DNA from: an uncultured Prevotellaceae bacterium
Lineage (GTDB): Bacteria; Bacteroidota; Bacteroidia; Bacteroidales; Muribaculaceae
Direction of reading: 5' to 3'
NCBI GenBank assembly: GCA_946186575.1
Contig: CAMHNO010000001.1
Location: forward strand, 153,246 to 217,245
DNA: 64,000 nt
This document shows, piece after piece, positions 63,663 to 64,000 of this stretch. Made by a program: the position numbers and the translations under genes. A model generated the notes under the pieces. That model was given only the letters and a program-made list of their open reading frames with translations. It was not told where the DNA came from and did not search any database. Each line of letters opens with the position of its first letter. Within the stretch, counting starts at the first letter, position 1.

Positions 63663-64000
63663 TTAGTTTCCTAAAAGTATGTTGTAAATTACTGTAACGT
63701 CGGCGCTGGTGATATAGCCGTCGCCATCTACGTCGCATGTGTCAAGGAAGGTCTCATCGCCGTTAAGCAGGTAGTTGTAAAGGCAAGTTACGTCGGCACT
63801 ATTCACGTAGCCGTCACGGTTCACGTCACCCACTGCATAGCCTTCACCTTCGAGGACAACAGTCTTGGCCTTGCTCCAGGGGCTCCAGGTGTCATCAGTG
63901 TAATGGGCCTTCACACGGAAGAAGAAGGTGCCACCGGCAGTCAAGTTCCTGACAGTGTAGAACTTGTCGGGGGTAATACCGGTAATCAAGCGATAATCGG
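63663..64000 (-). CDS. Secreted FN3 and dockerin-like protein, C-terminal end (partial)
   Basis: The open frame continues past the right edge (codons for DYRLITG precede the first possible TTG start), so only the last ~111 residues are seen. A fibronectin type III domain end is visible (TVRNLTAGGTFFFRVKAHYTDDTWSPWSKAKTV-like pattern). Two Ca-binding repeats follow, VGDVNRDGYVNSADVT and CDVDGDGYITSADVT, matching a dockerin type I or related EF-hand pair at the C-terminus. The protein is probably exported. Whether it binds cohesins or serves as a secretion or surface-attachment tail cannot be said. Confidence 0.75.
   Translation of the reverse strand, partial: DYRLITGITPDKFYTVRNLTAGGTFFFRVKAHYTDDTWSPWSKAKTVVLEGEGYAVGDVNRDGYVNSADVTCLYNYLLNGDETFLDTCDVDGDGYITSADVTVIYNILLGN

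Overview
The window looks like a chromosomal segment of a Bacteroidales bacterium, with Muribaculaceae- or Prevotella-like features; the genus cannot be fixed from sequence alone. The main clues are repeated sigma-ABfr-type promoters (TTTG, about 19-20 bp, TAnnTTTG), a Bacteroidetes-type serine palmitoyltransferase (sphingolipid synthesis), a BspA-type leucine-rich repeat protein, choice-of-anchor and dockerin-like secreted proteins, and lipoproteins with DUF4369/thioredoxin folds. Coding density is high. No rRNA, tRNA, CRISPR array, prophage or transposase was seen.

Layout. 1-6.9 kb (minus): an operon of uvrB, ygiQ and two membrane protein kinases that share an ectodomain. The first kinase has lost its catalytic residues; the second keeps them and runs off the left edge. 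7-14 kb: serine palmitoyltransferase, tilS, a thioredoxin-fold protein, a fucose-isomerase-like protein, a DnaQ-like exonuclease whose start codon abuts a decamer tandem array, and a His-rich CobW-type metallochaperone. 14-19 kb: a secreted beta-propeller protein, an AlkZ-related winged-helix protein and a secreted choice-of-anchor protein. 19-23.3 kb: a surface-glycan cluster (three glycosyltransferases, a PIG-L deacetylase, a WbqC-like protein) arranged around overlapping divergent promoters. 23.4-25.6 kb: a thioredoxin-fold lipoprotein without redox cysteines, a small outer-membrane-like protein, and a 424-bp repeat-rich intergenic region.

25.7-32.6 kb: a complete TetR-controlled efflux operon (TetR, TolC, HlyD, two ABC ATPases, two ABC-2 permeases). 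The two ATPases have complementary defects, which predicts one competent and one degenerate ATP site. A twin palindrome upstream of tetR is a good operator candidate. 32.7-38.8 kb: HAD phosphatase plus lipoprotein, Na+/alanine symporter, and a two-gene operon of an exported CHAT protease and a 5'-nucleotidase. 39-45.2 kb: the cell-shape operon mreB-mreC-mreD-mrdA-rodA, with REP-like palindromes on both sides of mreB. 45.2-53.4 kb (minus): a frameshifted dinB, a BspA-like protein and a 1849-residue alpha-2-macroglobulin without a thioester.

53.6-64 kb: dnaB; radC with a membrane glycosyltransferase; gpmI, whose mRNA probably begins with a stem-loop; two small proteins; rplS with a structured leader; and a Kdo-related operon kdsA-manA-rpe-kdsC. 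The right edge holds the C-terminus of a secreted FN3/dockerin-like protein.

The least explained signals are the three short-period tandem arrays sharing an ACTAT core, the kinase/pseudokinase pair, the exported CHAT/nucleotidase operon, the two nearly leaderless promoters and the tandem promoter-hairpin element near 25.3 kb.
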